A stretch of 32,000 bases of DNA from Coriobacteriia bacterium (lineage in GTDB: Bacteria; Actinomycetota; Coriobacteriia; Coriobacteriales; UBA8131), in assembly GCA_009776725.1 (NCBI GenBank), contig WRNE01000021.1, positions 1 to 32,000 of the forward strand, given 5' to 3'. Made by a program: the position numbers and the translations under genes. The notes below the pieces were generated by a model that was not told where the DNA came from, made no database searches, and saw nothing but the letters and a program-made list of their open reading frames with translations. Positions 8,941 to 17,333 of the stretch are shown one piece after another (the stretch's first letter is position 1; every line of letters starts with the position of its first letter).

Positions 8941-9152
8941 ATGTGTATTGTTGGCAACGGAATATCAAATCCGAAAGGGTTTGGTAATAACCGGTCACAA
9001 AGATCAAGTAACTAGGGGAAATCACAACGAAAACTTATCGCTGGCAAAGGAGGCTCGAAACCCGTATACAAAAATCATTGGTGGCAGTGTGAGCAGATTA
9101 TTAAAAACAAGAAAAGAAATCTTCTAAAAGAATGGAGGGAGATTCGTAGAAA

Positions 9153-10652
9153 ATGGAAAACGATATTAGTCAACAGAAAAACCTTAAAACCAAGCATTTG
9201 CTCGGTTATGCAGCATATCCTTTCTTCTCTTTGTTTGGTGCTTTGACATGGGCATGGAGAAATATGTATTTCGCCTTGATCGGCATCAACATCAACCTCT
9301 TGTCGACAGCACAGACGATTGCGCGTTTTGTGGATCTGGCTGTGGCTATCATTGCTGGAGGTGTAATTGAAAAAGTCAGGTTAAGAATATTTGGTGGAGG
9401 CAAGTACCGTCCTTGGCTGTTTATCTTCATCTTTGTCATAACCTTCGGTATTATTATCTCGTTTAACGACCTGGCACCGGGCAACGATGCCATCCACTTC
9501 ATCGTAGTGCTCATTGGTGCCCTTTGCGTCTCTGTCTCTATGACCTTCATCGGAGCAGCCCAGTTTGGCTTGGTTCCGATGTTTGCCGGTGCCTCGCAGG
9601 TCGACCGGACCCGTTTGACTACATGGAACTACCGGATCACGACCGTAGCGACAATCTTTACTTCGGCTACCGGCGCATATATGCTGACCTGGTTCGGCAC
9701 ACTGTTTAAACCGCCGATGAACTACACGGTCATGTCCAGCAGCTTTGCCTTCTTTTACCTCGTCGGAGGCTTTATACTGCTGCATACAGCGAAGCCATTC
9801 GACCCTCCCCAAGACATCAAGCCAGGAGGGCCAGGAGCACCTGAAGTAAAGGTTGCTGACATGGTCAAAGCTGTTACAACCAATAGCCAACTGTTGATCT
9901 ACCTGCTTGCCAGTATGTTCAACCAAATAGGCATGCTGATAGGCATGAACATTATTATTTACTTCTGGCAGCTGGTGATTCCGTATACACACGGCATATC
10001 CCCTAGTGATTCGTTCCCGGGCCTGTATACGATCGCCCAGACAACGACAACCGTAACCAACCTGGTTTTCTCGATGATTGGCCCTGAGGTTGGTAAAAAG
10101 CTTGGCAAGGACAGGGCTTTGTGGGTAGGCATGCTGTTCGGCTCGTTTTCAGCTACCCTGAACTTCTTCTTCGGGTCACGTTATTGGCTGTTTTATGTGG
10201 GCATCAATATGATCGGTATGTTTGCAGGTTCCTTGTCAGCCGGCTTTGGTATCAACTACGCCCTTGACTGTGGCGAGTACGGTTTATGGAAGACTGGCCA
10301 GGACCACCGCCTGGTTATCATGTCTATGAACACCCTCCCCGGTAAAATCGCTGGTATTTTAGGCGGTTTCGTGATGTTTGCCCTAGCGGCGATCGGCTTT
10401 GACTCACAAGCCGTCCAAGCTGCTTCAGCCGCGGGCGGGATTCCTGCTTTTGTCGATGACGCCTTCGTCAGGAACTACATGGTACTGATGATGGGTATTC
10501 CAGCGGTCTGCAGACTGATTGCAGCAATCTTGATCAGGTTCTTCTATAAGATCAAAGATGCTGACGCTAGGATGTACGCTGCTGAGAACCAAGCTAGAAG
10601 AGAAGCTGCTGCTGCTGCCGCAGCGGCTGCAGCCGGTGGCTCTGGCGAATAA
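9153..10652 (+). CDS. GPH-family (MelB-like) MFS transporter, paralog 1
   Basis: 499 residues with about twelve hydrophobic segments, typical of glycoside-pentoside-hexuronide:cation symporters of the MFS. The N-terminal run LLGYAAYPFFSLFG and the KYRPWLF loop after TM2 fit the family. The substrate cannot be read from sequence; in Coriobacteriia such carriers need not move sugars. The C-terminus ends in a charged helix and about ten alanines encoded by GCT/GCC/GCA repeats, then GGSGE. ATG at 9153 follows GGAGGGAG by about a dozen bases. A close paralog lies at 12943. No enzyme gene is coupled to it; the convergent neighbour is a CoA-disulfide reductase, from which a strong hairpin separates it. 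Confidence 0.85.
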   Translation: MENDISQQKNLKTKHLLGYAAYPFFSLFGALTWAWRNMYFALIGININLLSTAQTIARFVDLAVAIIAGGVIEKVRLRIFGGGKYRPWLFIFIFVITFGIIISFNDLAPGNDAIHFIVVLIGALCVSVSMTFIGAAQFGLVPMFAGASQVDRTRLTTWNYRITTVATIFTSATGAYMLTWFGTLFKPPMNYTVMSSSFAFFYLVGGFILLHTAKPFDPPQDIKPGGPGAPEVKVADMVKAVTTNSQLLIYLLASMFNQIGMLIGMNIIIYFWQLVIPYTHGISPSDSFPGLYTIAQTTTTVTNLVFSMIGPEVGKKLGKDRALWVGMLFGSFSATLNFFFGSRYWLFYVGINMIGMFAGSLSAGFGINYALDCGEYGLWKTGQDHRLVIMSMNTLPGKIAGILGGFVMFALAAIGFDSQAVQAASAAGGIPAFVDDAFVRNYMVLMMGIPAVCRLIAAILIRFFYKIKDADARMYAAENQARREAAAAAAAAAAGGSGE

Positions 10653-10684
10653 CCTGATACGAATAACCTAATACTTATACACGC

Positions 10685-10720
10685 AATAGGACCGGCTGTA
10701 TTCATACAGCCGGTCCTATT
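10685..10720. terminator. Bidirectional terminator between transporter 1 and the CoA-disulfide reductase
   Basis: AATAGGACCGGCTGTA (10685-10700) and its exact complement (10705-10720) form a 16-bp perfect stem with loop TTCA, followed by TTT on the plus strand. It sits between convergent genes and can serve both. Confidence 0.85.
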
Positions 10721-10732
10721 TAACATACCTGC

Positions 10733-12382
10733 TCAAAGCTTTGCCAGGCTATAGAAACGGTAGCCTCCGCAAAGATGGGTCGACTTAATCCCATGCGCAG
10801 CCAGTATCCGTGCTGCAGTGTAAGAACGGACACCTTGTTGGCAGATCAGGTAGGTGTGTTTGCTTGCATCGATCTCGTCGATCCGGCGACGCATGTCATC
10901 AACAGGAATATTGACAAAGCCAAAGACATGCCCGCGGTCGTACTCGGAAGGGGTGCGCACATCGATCAGGTTCACAGTGCCATCTGTAGGCAGCTGGTCT
11001 ACATCATGCCAATGGAACTGAAGCAGCTTGCCAGTAAGCAGGTTCTCGATCATGTAGCCGATGGTGTTAATGGGGTCCTTGGCAGATGAAAAAGGAGGAG
11101 CGTAGCACAATTGCAGTTCGCCAAGGTCAGACCCTGTCATACCAGCCCGGATGGCAGTGGCTAGGACATCGCAGCGCTTGTCGACTCCCTCGTAGCCGAT
11201 TACCTGTGCCCCCAGTATCTTCCCGGTACTTTTTAAAAACAGCACTTTAAACTGGATATCAGTCGAACCAGGGTAGTAGTCGGCATGGTTTGATGCTGAG
11301 AAGTATATCTTGTCATAGTCAAGGCTTTGGCTGATTGCTTGCTTCTCGTTAATGCCCGTCGAAGCCACCGCAAGGTCGAAGACCTTGATTATCTGCGAGC
11401 CTTGGGTTCCTTGGTAAGTCGATTCGATCCCATAGATATTGTCTGCGGCTATCCGCGCCTGCTTGGTTGCCGGCCCTGCCAAGGCAATCAGGCTTGGGTT
11501 CTGGCTGACATACTCATGGACTTCCACAACATCGCCGACTGCAAAGATCCGTGGGTCAGAAGTGCGCATATGCTCGTCAGTCAATATCCCTCCATGCTCG
11601 CCGATGTCTAAGCCAGCCTGGACAGCCAGTGTGTTCTCGGGACGCACGCCGATAGCTGCAATAATAAAGTCGACCATACAGCTACTGCCGTCCATCAGCT
11701 CGATGTTTATGCCATCGGCTGCCCTTGAGATGCGTGAGACTGGAGAGTCTAGCAACAAGCTCACTCCCTTGTTGGTGAGCTCGGCTTGAGGCAATATGCT
11801 CATCTCTGGGTCCAGCGGCGGCAGGATCTGGTTCGAACGTTGGATGATTGAGACCTGCAAACCAAGGTTTACCAAGTTCTCAGCTGCCTCGATACCGATA
11901 AAGCCCCCGCCTAGAATGGCAACTTGTTGCGGTTGCTGTTCTTTAATGAAAACCAAGATGCGGTCCATGTCGTCCATTGTCTGAAGGGTAAAGACACGGT
12001 CTCGGGCGTCTGCGTCTGCTTCTGGCACAGTCGCCTTTGCTCCTGTGGCAATAATCAAATTGTCGTAGGATTCGTCATATAAGGCACCCGTAGCCAAGTC
12101 CTTGACTAAAACGCTTTGTCCCACCCGGTCGATTGTTTGGGCCTCTTGTAGCAAACGGACCTCGATGTTGTAGCGGTTTAGAAAATCCTCGGCAGTCTTG
12201 ATGATCAAGTCGTCGCGGTCGCTGATAACACCTCCAAGATGGTAGGGCAGCCCACAATTGGCATATGAGACATATGCACTTCGCTCGAGGATGACGATTT
12301 CGGCATCCTCGTCCAGCCGCCTCAGGCGGGCTGCTGCAGTCGCACCACCGGCGACACCGCCAATTATCACTGTTTTATTCAT
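10733..12382 (-). CDS. cdr: CoA-disulfide reductase fused to a rhodanese domain
   Basis: 549 residues. FAD- and NAD(P)H-dependent flavoenzyme expected to reduce CoA-disulfide, CoA-persulfide or related substrates. The N-terminal FAD motif GGVAGG (8-13), the single active cysteine in SYANCGLPYH (Cys43, the same number as the S. aureus enzyme) and the NAD motif GGGFIGIEAAE mark the class I single-cysteine disulfide reductases. A C-terminal rhodanese domain (about 455-549) carries its own cysteine in CQQGVRS (Cys514), as in CoADR-RHD fusions that handle sulfane sulfur. ATG at 12382 follows GGGGAGAAAA. Transcribed alone and convergent to transporter 1. A role in oxygen or sulfide tolerance is inferred; NADH oxidase or persulfide reductase activity is the main alternative. 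Confidence 0.88.
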   Translation of the reverse strand: MNKTVIIGGVAGGATAAARLRRLDEDAEIVILERSAYVSYANCGLPYHLGGVISDRDDLIIKTAEDFLNRYNIEVRLLQEAQTIDRVGQSVLVKDLATGALYDESYDNLIIATGAKATVPEADADARDRVFTLQTMDDMDRILVFIKEQQPQQVAILGGGFIGIEAAENLVNLGLQVSIIQRSNQILPPLDPEMSILPQAELTNKGVSLLLDSPVSRISRAADGINIELMDGSSCMVDFIIAAIGVRPENTLAVQAGLDIGEHGGILTDEHMRTSDPRIFAVGDVVEVHEYVSQNPSLIALAGPATKQARIAADNIYGIESTYQGTQGSQIIKVFDLAVASTGINEKQAISQSLDYDKIYFSASNHADYYPGSTDIQFKVLFLKSTGKILGAQVIGYEGVDKRCDVLATAIRAGMTGSDLGELQLCYAPPFSSAKDPINTIGYMIENLLTGKLLQFHWHDVDQLPTDGTVNLIDVRTPSEYDRGHVFGFVNIPVDDMRRRIDEIDASKHTYLICQQGVRSYTAARILAAHGIKSTHLCGGYRFYSLAKL

Positions 12383-12942
12383 TTTTCTCCCCTTTTACGC
12401 GTTAATTAATGCTAAAGCGCCCCTTGGCCAATCAAGGCAGGGCAAGCATTTTCTTTGGACTCGAGTATATAGCAAATATCCCTTGTTATAAAATGATAGT
12501 AAGTTAGTATTAGATAACAGGCTGACAGCATAACTGCGGCTATATAAAACCACTGGCGTTTAATCGTGTTTATTAGTAATGCGGACAAGAACAAGCCTTC
12601 GTCGAAGTTTGAAAAATCATTATTCACAAGCGAAAAATACGTTATGTAAGTGTTTTGGAAAGTGTTTCATTAAATATTGGGCAATATTGTCAAGCTAAAC
12701 TGTTTTCAACAATAAGCCAACAAGACTGTGATATATTTGCAACAGCTTTTGCATGTACCTAAATATTTTGAGATCAGAGCACTGCAAAGCGTTTTGTGTT
12801 TATTAGGTTTACTGATAGGCGACCGAAAGTGAGGATGTAGCATAAATAGACAAATCGTATGAGGTCGTGTGTGGTATGTGAATACAGTTGGATATAAGTT
12901 TAATTATGGACTCTATAAAAAGAATGGAGGGAGATTATCGAA
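12383..12942. other. Divergent intergenic region between cdr and the second GPH transporter
   Basis: 560 A+T-rich bases with no convincing gene. The left part must carry the cdr promoter on the minus strand; the right half (12637-12745) is the conserved upstream region of the transporter. A perfect palindrome AATATTGGGCAATATT lies at 12673-12688. Confidence 0.6.
12637..12745 (+). promoter_or_regulatory. Upstream region shared with the first GPH transporter, copy 2
   Basis: This is the counterpart of 8828-8940. Here the shared ATTGGGCA core lies inside a full palindrome (12673-12688: AATATTG, GG, CAATATT), which in copy 1 is degenerate on the right side. This makes it the best operator candidate. 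The regulator is not identified; the XRE gene downstream is one possibility. Confidence 0.5.
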
Positions 12943-14439
12943 ATGGATGTCGATATTAGTCAACAGAAAAACCTCAAACCCAAGCATCTGCTTGGTTATG
13001 CGGCGTATCCTTTCTTCTCCTTGCTTGGCTCACTGACGTGGGCGTGGAGAAACATGTATTTCGCCTTAATCGGCATAAATATGAATCTCTTATCCACAGC
13101 GCAGACGATTGCCCGCTTTGTTGATCTGGCTGTCGCGATCATCGCTGGTGGAATAATTGAAAAAGTCAGATTAAACATAGGTGGCGGAGGTAAGTACCGC
13201 CCATGGCTGTTCATCTTTATGTTTGTCATCACTTTCGGCATCATTATCTCGTTTAACGACTTGGCGCCTGGCAATGACCTTATCCACTTTATCGTGGTGC
13301 TGGTCGGCGCGCTCTGCGTCTCGATAGCGATGACCTTTATCGGTGCTGCCCAGTTCGGCCTGGTTCCGATGTTCGCTGGAGCGTCGGCAGTCGACCGTAC
13401 CCGTCTGACCACCTGGAACTACCGGATTACGACAGTCGCAACGATCTTTACCTCTGCAACTGGTGCCTACATGCTGACCTGGTTCGGTACCAAGTTCGCT
13501 CCACCCATGAACTATACCATCATGTCCAGCAGCTTCGCTTTCTTCTATATCCTCGGTGCTGTGATCTTGATTATCACTGCCAAGCCCTTCGATCCACCCA
13601 CACCAGCCCCTGAGGCTGGCAGGCCGGGTGCGCCGGAGGTCAAGGTTGCTGACATGATCAAGGCTGTTGCTACTAACAGCCAGCTCTTGATCTACCTGCT
13701 AGCCAGCATGTTCAACATGATCGGTATGATGATCAACATGGGTATCATCATCTACTTCTGGCAGCTGATCATTCCTTACACCCATGGTATCCCAGCCTCC
13801 GAGGCCTTCCCTGGCCTATACACGGTCGCCCAGACAACCACTACTGTAGCCGGCCTGGTCTTTTCGATGATCGGCCCGGAGATCGGCAAGAAGCTCGGCA
13901 AAGACAGGGCCTTGTGGATCGGCATGTTGGTCGGTGCCGTGTCAGCCGGATTGAACTTCTTCTTCGGAGCCGGGTTCTGGGCTGCGTTTGTAGGCATTAA
14001 CCTGCTAGCGACCTTCTCCGGATCGCTGTCCGCCGGCTTCGGCATCAACTATGCACTGGACTGCGGCGAGTACGGCCTTTGGAAGACTGGCCAGGACCAC
14101 CGCCTAGTCATCATGTCCATGAACAACCTGCCGATGAAGATCGCCGGAATTATTGGCGGTTTCGCCACCTTTGCTCTGGCAGCTATCGGCTTTGACTCCC
14201 TGGCAGTACAAGGTGCAGCCGCCCAAGGCGTCCTGCCTTCTTTCGTCGACGACGCCTTCGTCAGGAACTACATGCTCTTGCTGATGGGCATCCCGGCAGT
14301 GTGCAGGCTGATTGCCGCCATCCTGATCAGGTTCTTCTACAAGATCAAAGATGCTGATGCCAGGATGTATGCCGCTGAGAACCAAGCCAGAAGGGAAGCT
14401 GCTGCCGCTGCCGCTGCTGCCGCTACCGCTGACGAGTAG
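12943..14439 (+). CDS. GPH-family (MelB-like) MFS transporter, paralog 2
   Basis: 498 residues, nearly colinear with the carrier at 9153 and identical over long runs (for example SAGFGINYALDCGEYG), while synonymous sites have diverged, so the duplication is not recent. Differences cluster in the central cytoplasmic loop (TPAPEAGRPGAPEVK here, DIKPGGPGAPEVK there) and in TM8-TM9, which may alter substrate. The same alanine tail occurs (EAAAAAAAAAATADE). ATG at 12943 follows GGAGGGAGATT. A perfect DnaA-box word TTATCCACA lies at 13090-13098 inside the gene where paralog 1 reads TTGTCGACA. It converges on an XRE regulator that shares its terminator region. Confidence 0.85.
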   Translation: MDVDISQQKNLKPKHLLGYAAYPFFSLLGSLTWAWRNMYFALIGINMNLLSTAQTIARFVDLAVAIIAGGIIEKVRLNIGGGGKYRPWLFIFMFVITFGIIISFNDLAPGNDLIHFIVVLVGALCVSIAMTFIGAAQFGLVPMFAGASAVDRTRLTTWNYRITTVATIFTSATGAYMLTWFGTKFAPPMNYTIMSSSFAFFYILGAVILIITAKPFDPPTPAPEAGRPGAPEVKVADMIKAVATNSQLLIYLLASMFNMIGMMINMGIIIYFWQLIIPYTHGIPASEAFPGLYTVAQTTTTVAGLVFSMIGPEIGKKLGKDRALWIGMLVGAVSAGLNFFFGAGFWAAFVGINLLATFSGSLSAGFGINYALDCGEYGLWKTGQDHRLVIMSMNNLPMKIAGIIGGFATFALAAIGFDSLAVQGAAAQGVLPSFVDDAFVRNYMLLLMGIPAVCRLIAAILIRFFYKIKDADARMYAAENQARREAAAAAAAAATADE

Positions 14440-14525
14440 GGGATAGCCTATATATAGTTATCAAAAACGAGTACATAAGCGTTGCTATGATTTAAAATAA
14501 AGAACCTTAGCGAGATTACAAAGTA

Positions 14526-14567
14526 AAAGAACCGGTCACGTGCACTTTAATACGGGCCGGTTCCTTT
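14526..14567. terminator. Terminator overlapping two convergent genes
   Basis: AAAGAACCGGTC (14526-14537) pairs with GGCCGGTTCCTTT (14555-14567) across a 17-base loop. On the plus strand it follows transporter 2; its right arm lies inside the last codons of the minus-strand XRE gene (stop at 14547-14549), so the two 3' ends overlap the same structure. Confidence 0.65.
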
Positions 14568-15548
14568 ATTCGCTTGCTCAGCCGTACCTGAAAGCCCAGC
14601 CGTACCTGAAAGCCCAGCCGACTTTACTTTCCTTTTTCTTCTGACTAAGCCTTCTAACACCCATTCGACAATCGGGATAGTGAGGAATACCACCCAAGTG
14701 GGGTGGGGGATGCCCATCACCAAGGCTGCCCACAGAAAAAACACTGCACAGGCATACGGGTATAGGCCTTGTAAGAAGCGTAGTATGCTTCGGGTGATGA
14801 ATGCCTCTACCACCATATAGTACAAAGGAATCAATCCCATCAGAAACAAACCATACTGCCAAGGCGAGACAAGACCGCCGCCCATCCCAATGTCGTCTCC
14901 AAAAAACCCTAGTAATAGATAGGCAATTATCACTAGCAAAGGAAAGGGGAAACGGTACCAGCGGCTGTCCTTTCTGCTTCTTCTACGCAGTTGGCGGCTA
15001 TTGACGGCAACATTTACCCCGTCGTAGCTGCTTGCCTGATCACCCTCGTCAGACCACTCGTACCAGGGGTTAGACCAATCATGGTGGGCATCGCTGGTCT
15101 TGACATCAATCCCCCGCCAACCAACATGGACCTCGTCACCTGTCCGACTGTCCCTTACATGCACCCCGTCACGCCAGTTGATATGCACATAGTCCTCGTC
15201 TTCTACAGGCTCGGCATCGAAGTCCTGCTCCACGCTGGGGTCTTGTTTCTGTGGAGAAGACCCTGCTTGGTCTTCTCCATATACAGGGCCTGCCTTTGAC
15301 TCGGAACGGTCGGCTGCCTCAAAGGCCACATCGTCTTCGATGGTCAGGTCGACATATAGCAAATCGTCCAAAGAGACCTTGTACAGCCGGGCAAGGGCTA
15401 TTAGGTTGTCCGTGTCCGGAGAGGACTCGGACCGCTCCCATTTGGAGACAGCCTGGCGGGTGACCCCCAGTTTTTCGGCCAGTGCCTCCTGTGACAAACC
15501 AGCCTCCCTGCGTCTTTTGGCTAGACGGTCTGCAATTTCAACGTTCAT
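14547..15548 (-). CDS. XRE-family regulator with C-terminal membrane segments
   Basis: 333 residues. Residues 1-68 are a classic Cro/CI-type helix-turn-helix (LSQEALAEKLGVTRQAVSKWE). An acidic linker (about 70-120) and a short repeated motif region (VHINWRDGVHVRDS, VHVGWRGIDVKTSD) follow, then four hydrophobic segments between about 195 and 305. It is thus a DNA-binding protein tethered to the membrane, a layout often found in envelope-stress control. ATG at 15548 follows AAGGAG. The C-terminus carries a duplicated SGTAGL stretch from an 18-bp tandem repeat. Target genes are unknown. Confidence 0.85.
   Translation of the reverse strand: MNVEIADRLAKRRREAGLSQEALAEKLGVTRQAVSKWERSESSPDTDNLIALARLYKVSLDDLLYVDLTIEDDVAFEAADRSESKAGPVYGEDQAGSSPQKQDPSVEQDFDAEPVEDEDYVHINWRDGVHVRDSRTGDEVHVGWRGIDVKTSDAHHDWSNPWYEWSDEGDQASSYDGVNVAVNSRQLRRRSRKDSRWYRFPFPLLVIIAYLLLGFFGDDIGMGGGLVSPWQYGLFLMGLIPLYYMVVEAFITRSILRFLQGLYPYACAVFFLWAALVMGIPHPTWVVFLTIPIVEWVLEGLVRRKRKVKSAGLSGTAGLSGTAEQANKGTGPY
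14580..14615. repeat. 18-bp perfect tandem duplication in the XRE gene
   Basis: AGCCGTACCTGAAAGCCC occurs at 14580-14597 and again at 14598-14615, keeping the reading frame and adding six residues (GLSGTA) to the tail. It may vary in copy number by slippage. Confidence 0.85.
15250..15280. repeat. Inverted pair of the TGTGGAGAA word inside the XRE gene
   Basis: TGGAGAAGACC (15252-15262) and its exact complement (15269-15279) form an 11-bp hairpin with a six-base loop inside coding sequence. The left arm extends to TGTGGAGAAGACC, a member of the window-wide motif; the right arm reads ATATGGAGAAGACC on the minus strand. Confidence 0.6.
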
Positions 15549-15723
15549 TTCCCGCTCCTTTGTTGCAAGTTGGTCAAACGGTACTTAGCTTATGGTTGCA
15601 AGCGGAAACAATCTAGCTATTCCAGTTGGAATTTTAAAAGCAACTATTGGTTGCGCCCACTTTGAGCTGCGGTTTTAACCTTCATACAGGGTCACCAAGG
15701 ATAGATTCGGCTGGCGTTGCCCA

Positions 15724-16716
15724 TTAAAGCAGTTCAGCACGCATTTCCGCAGCACCCATGTCTAAGAGGTAGGCAGGGGCAATATCGAATACGGTTCGGC
15801 AGCCAGAGGCGCCTTCTGTTGACAAGCGCCAAGCAGCTCGGGCATAGGCAACCAGGACGCTCGATGTGAACTCGGGGTTTGACTGCAAGGCCAGGCGGTA
15901 TTCCAACACCTGGGCGTTCTGCCCGTCTAGGCCGGTCTTTCCAACACGAAAAACACTGCCTCCATGAGGCATGCTAGAATGCTCGGATGCCATCTCTTCC
16001 TCTGATATGAAGCGTACGCTTGTGTCGTAGTCTGCAAAATAGTTGGGCATTGTGACGATCTCACGCTCGATCCGATCGGTGTCTGCGTCCTTGGCAGCCA
16101 CCACATAGACCAGGCGCGTGTGCTTCTCCCGGGTCGACAGCTCAGGCGTTTCGCCAGCGCGGACCGCTGCAATTGCCGCCTCGACCGGAATCGTGTATTG
16201 GCGGGCATCTACGACCCCGGCGATCTGCCGGACTGCCTCAGAGTGCCCTTGGCTGACCCCGCTTCCCCAAAAGGTATAGTCGGTCCCATTCGGCAAAACC
16301 GCCCTGGCCAAAGCCCTGTTCAAAGAGAAAAGCCCAGGATCCCAGCCTACCGAGATAATAGCCACTCGGCCTCCCGCTTTCGCAGCCGCGTCCACTGCAG
16401 CAAAATGCGCAGGTATGTTTGCATGGGTGTCGAAGCTGTCAACCAGGTTGAAGTCGCGCGCCAAAGCAGGAGTCATCTCCGGGAGGTCGGTCGCACTGCC
16501 TGCACATAAGACTAATACGTCGATCTGGTCTTTCAGGTCAGCAAGCTCATTATCTGGATAAACCCTCGTTTGGGCGAAGAGCGGCGTGATACTGGCAGGG
16601 TCGCGACGGGTAAAGACGCCAAACAAATGCATGTCCTTTTGCTGGTTGACAGCCAGCTCGGACCCTCGTCCAAGGTTGCCATAGCCAACGATAGCTACAT
16701 TTATCTTCTCGTTCAC
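15724..16716 (-). CDS. ddh: meso-Diaminopimelate D-dehydrogenase
   Basis: 330 residues. Makes meso-diaminopimelate in one NADPH-dependent step from tetrahydrodipicolinate and ammonia, feeding lysine and peptidoglycan synthesis. The N-terminal Rossmann motif is VGYGNLG (10-16); SFDTHANIP (near 94-102), ISVGWDPGLFSLNR and FWGSGVSQGHSEA are hallmark runs of this family and hold the substrate pocket. GTG at 16716 is the start, preceded by GAGGAGGGA at nine bases; no ATG lies nearby. Length matches the family. It appears monocistronic on the minus strand. Presence of this shortcut pathway says nothing about whether the succinylase or aminotransferase routes also exist. Confidence 0.95.
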   Translation of the reverse strand: MNEKINVAIVGYGNLGRGSELAVNQQKDMHLFGVFTRRDPASITPLFAQTRVYPDNELADLKDQIDVLVLCAGSATDLPEMTPALARDFNLVDSFDTHANIPAHFAAVDAAAKAGGRVAIISVGWDPGLFSLNRALARAVLPNGTDYTFWGSGVSQGHSEAVRQIAGVVDARQYTIPVEAAIAAVRAGETPELSTREKHTRLVYVVAAKDADTDRIEREIVTMPNYFADYDTSVRFISEEEMASEHSSMPHGGSVFRVGKTGLDGQNAQVLEYRLALQSNPEFTSSVLVAYARAAWRLSTEGASGCRTVFDIAPAYLLDMGAAEMRAELL

Positions 16717-16922
16717 GATGATTGTTCCCTCCTCGATTTTTGCCTATAGAGCATCCCATGGGCAAGAGCCAGCCCAACAACTGGGCGCTGTATGCGACAA
16801 GCAAGTTAAAATGACAGTTCCCAGCATAATTACACAATTATAATGAATCGTACTGCCACATGGTAAAACCAATCCTAGACAAGCAGCTAAACCAGCTTCA
16901 GCTTCGGCACAGGCTATGTGGT

Positions 16923-17195
16923 CTAGTCTTTAGGGCCTTCAGCGTCGCTTAAGTCCTCCCGTTGGTCGGACTCTCCCATCCTAGAAGCGAAATAATTCGT
17001 CCTTGTCCGCAAAAAGACACCGAATATCCCCGCTGTAATAGCTGCGCCTATCAAATCTGTCGACAAGTTGAAGCAGAAATCGAAAATATCGAAGTTGGCG
17101 TTATAGATTATTCCAATTGAGAACGTAACAGAGAAGATGCAACATACTATGACCGTCATTACCACATACCAAACAAACCTTTGCCTCTGGGTCAT
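16923..17195 (-). CDS. Small two-TM membrane protein of unknown function
   Basis: 90 residues: a short basic N-terminus, hydrophobic segments at about 8-30 and 46-63, then a charged soluble tail (SDQREDLSDAEGPKD). An excellent ribosome binding site, AAGGAGGG, lies seven bases before the ATG, which supports a real gene. No family is recognised. It lies between ddh and another small membrane gene on the same strand, with gaps of 206 and 138 bases, so co-transcription is uncertain. Confidence 0.65.
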   Translation of the reverse strand: MTQRQRFVWYVVMTVIVCCIFSVTFSIGIIYNANFDIFDFCFNLSTDLIGAAITAGIFGVFLRTRTNYFASRMGESDQREDLSDAEGPKD

Positions 17196-17333
17196 TTGCT
17201 ACCCTCCTTAGCAACTTAGCAAAACCGCTGATCAAAGCACAATCAATCTACAGCAAACATTATGGCTGTTCAACTCAAAGTGCCTGCCAGCATCGATAAA
17301 CGGTTATACCTACAACGCTATGCAATCCGCAAG

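Larger units (their letters stand above)
8257..9152. other. Long intergenic region between leuS and the first GPH transporter
   Basis: No credible gene is seen in these 896 bases. In order it contains the leuS terminator candidate, palindromic element copy C (8439-8591), an inverted pair of DnaA-box-like words (8721-8752), and a stretch related to the region upstream of the second transporter (8828-8940). The final 20 bases carry the GGAGGGAG ribosome binding site shared with the second transporter. Confidence 0.6.

Noticed and set aside
9381..9992. Minus-strand open frame of 203 codons inside transporter 1
   Set aside because: Antisense shadow; the same region of paralog 2 does not keep the frame.
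12412..12627. Minus-strand open frame of 71 codons with one hydrophobic segment (IKRQWFYIAAVMLSACYLILTYY) just upstream of cdr
   Set aside because: GTG start without ribosome binding site and in A+T-rich intergenic DNA, where hydrophobic frames arise by chance; worth only a ribosome-profiling check.
9153..14439. Very recent tandem duplication of the GPH transporter by a mobile element
   Set aside because: Synonymous divergence is substantial, cdr lies between the copies, and no transposase or target duplication is seen.
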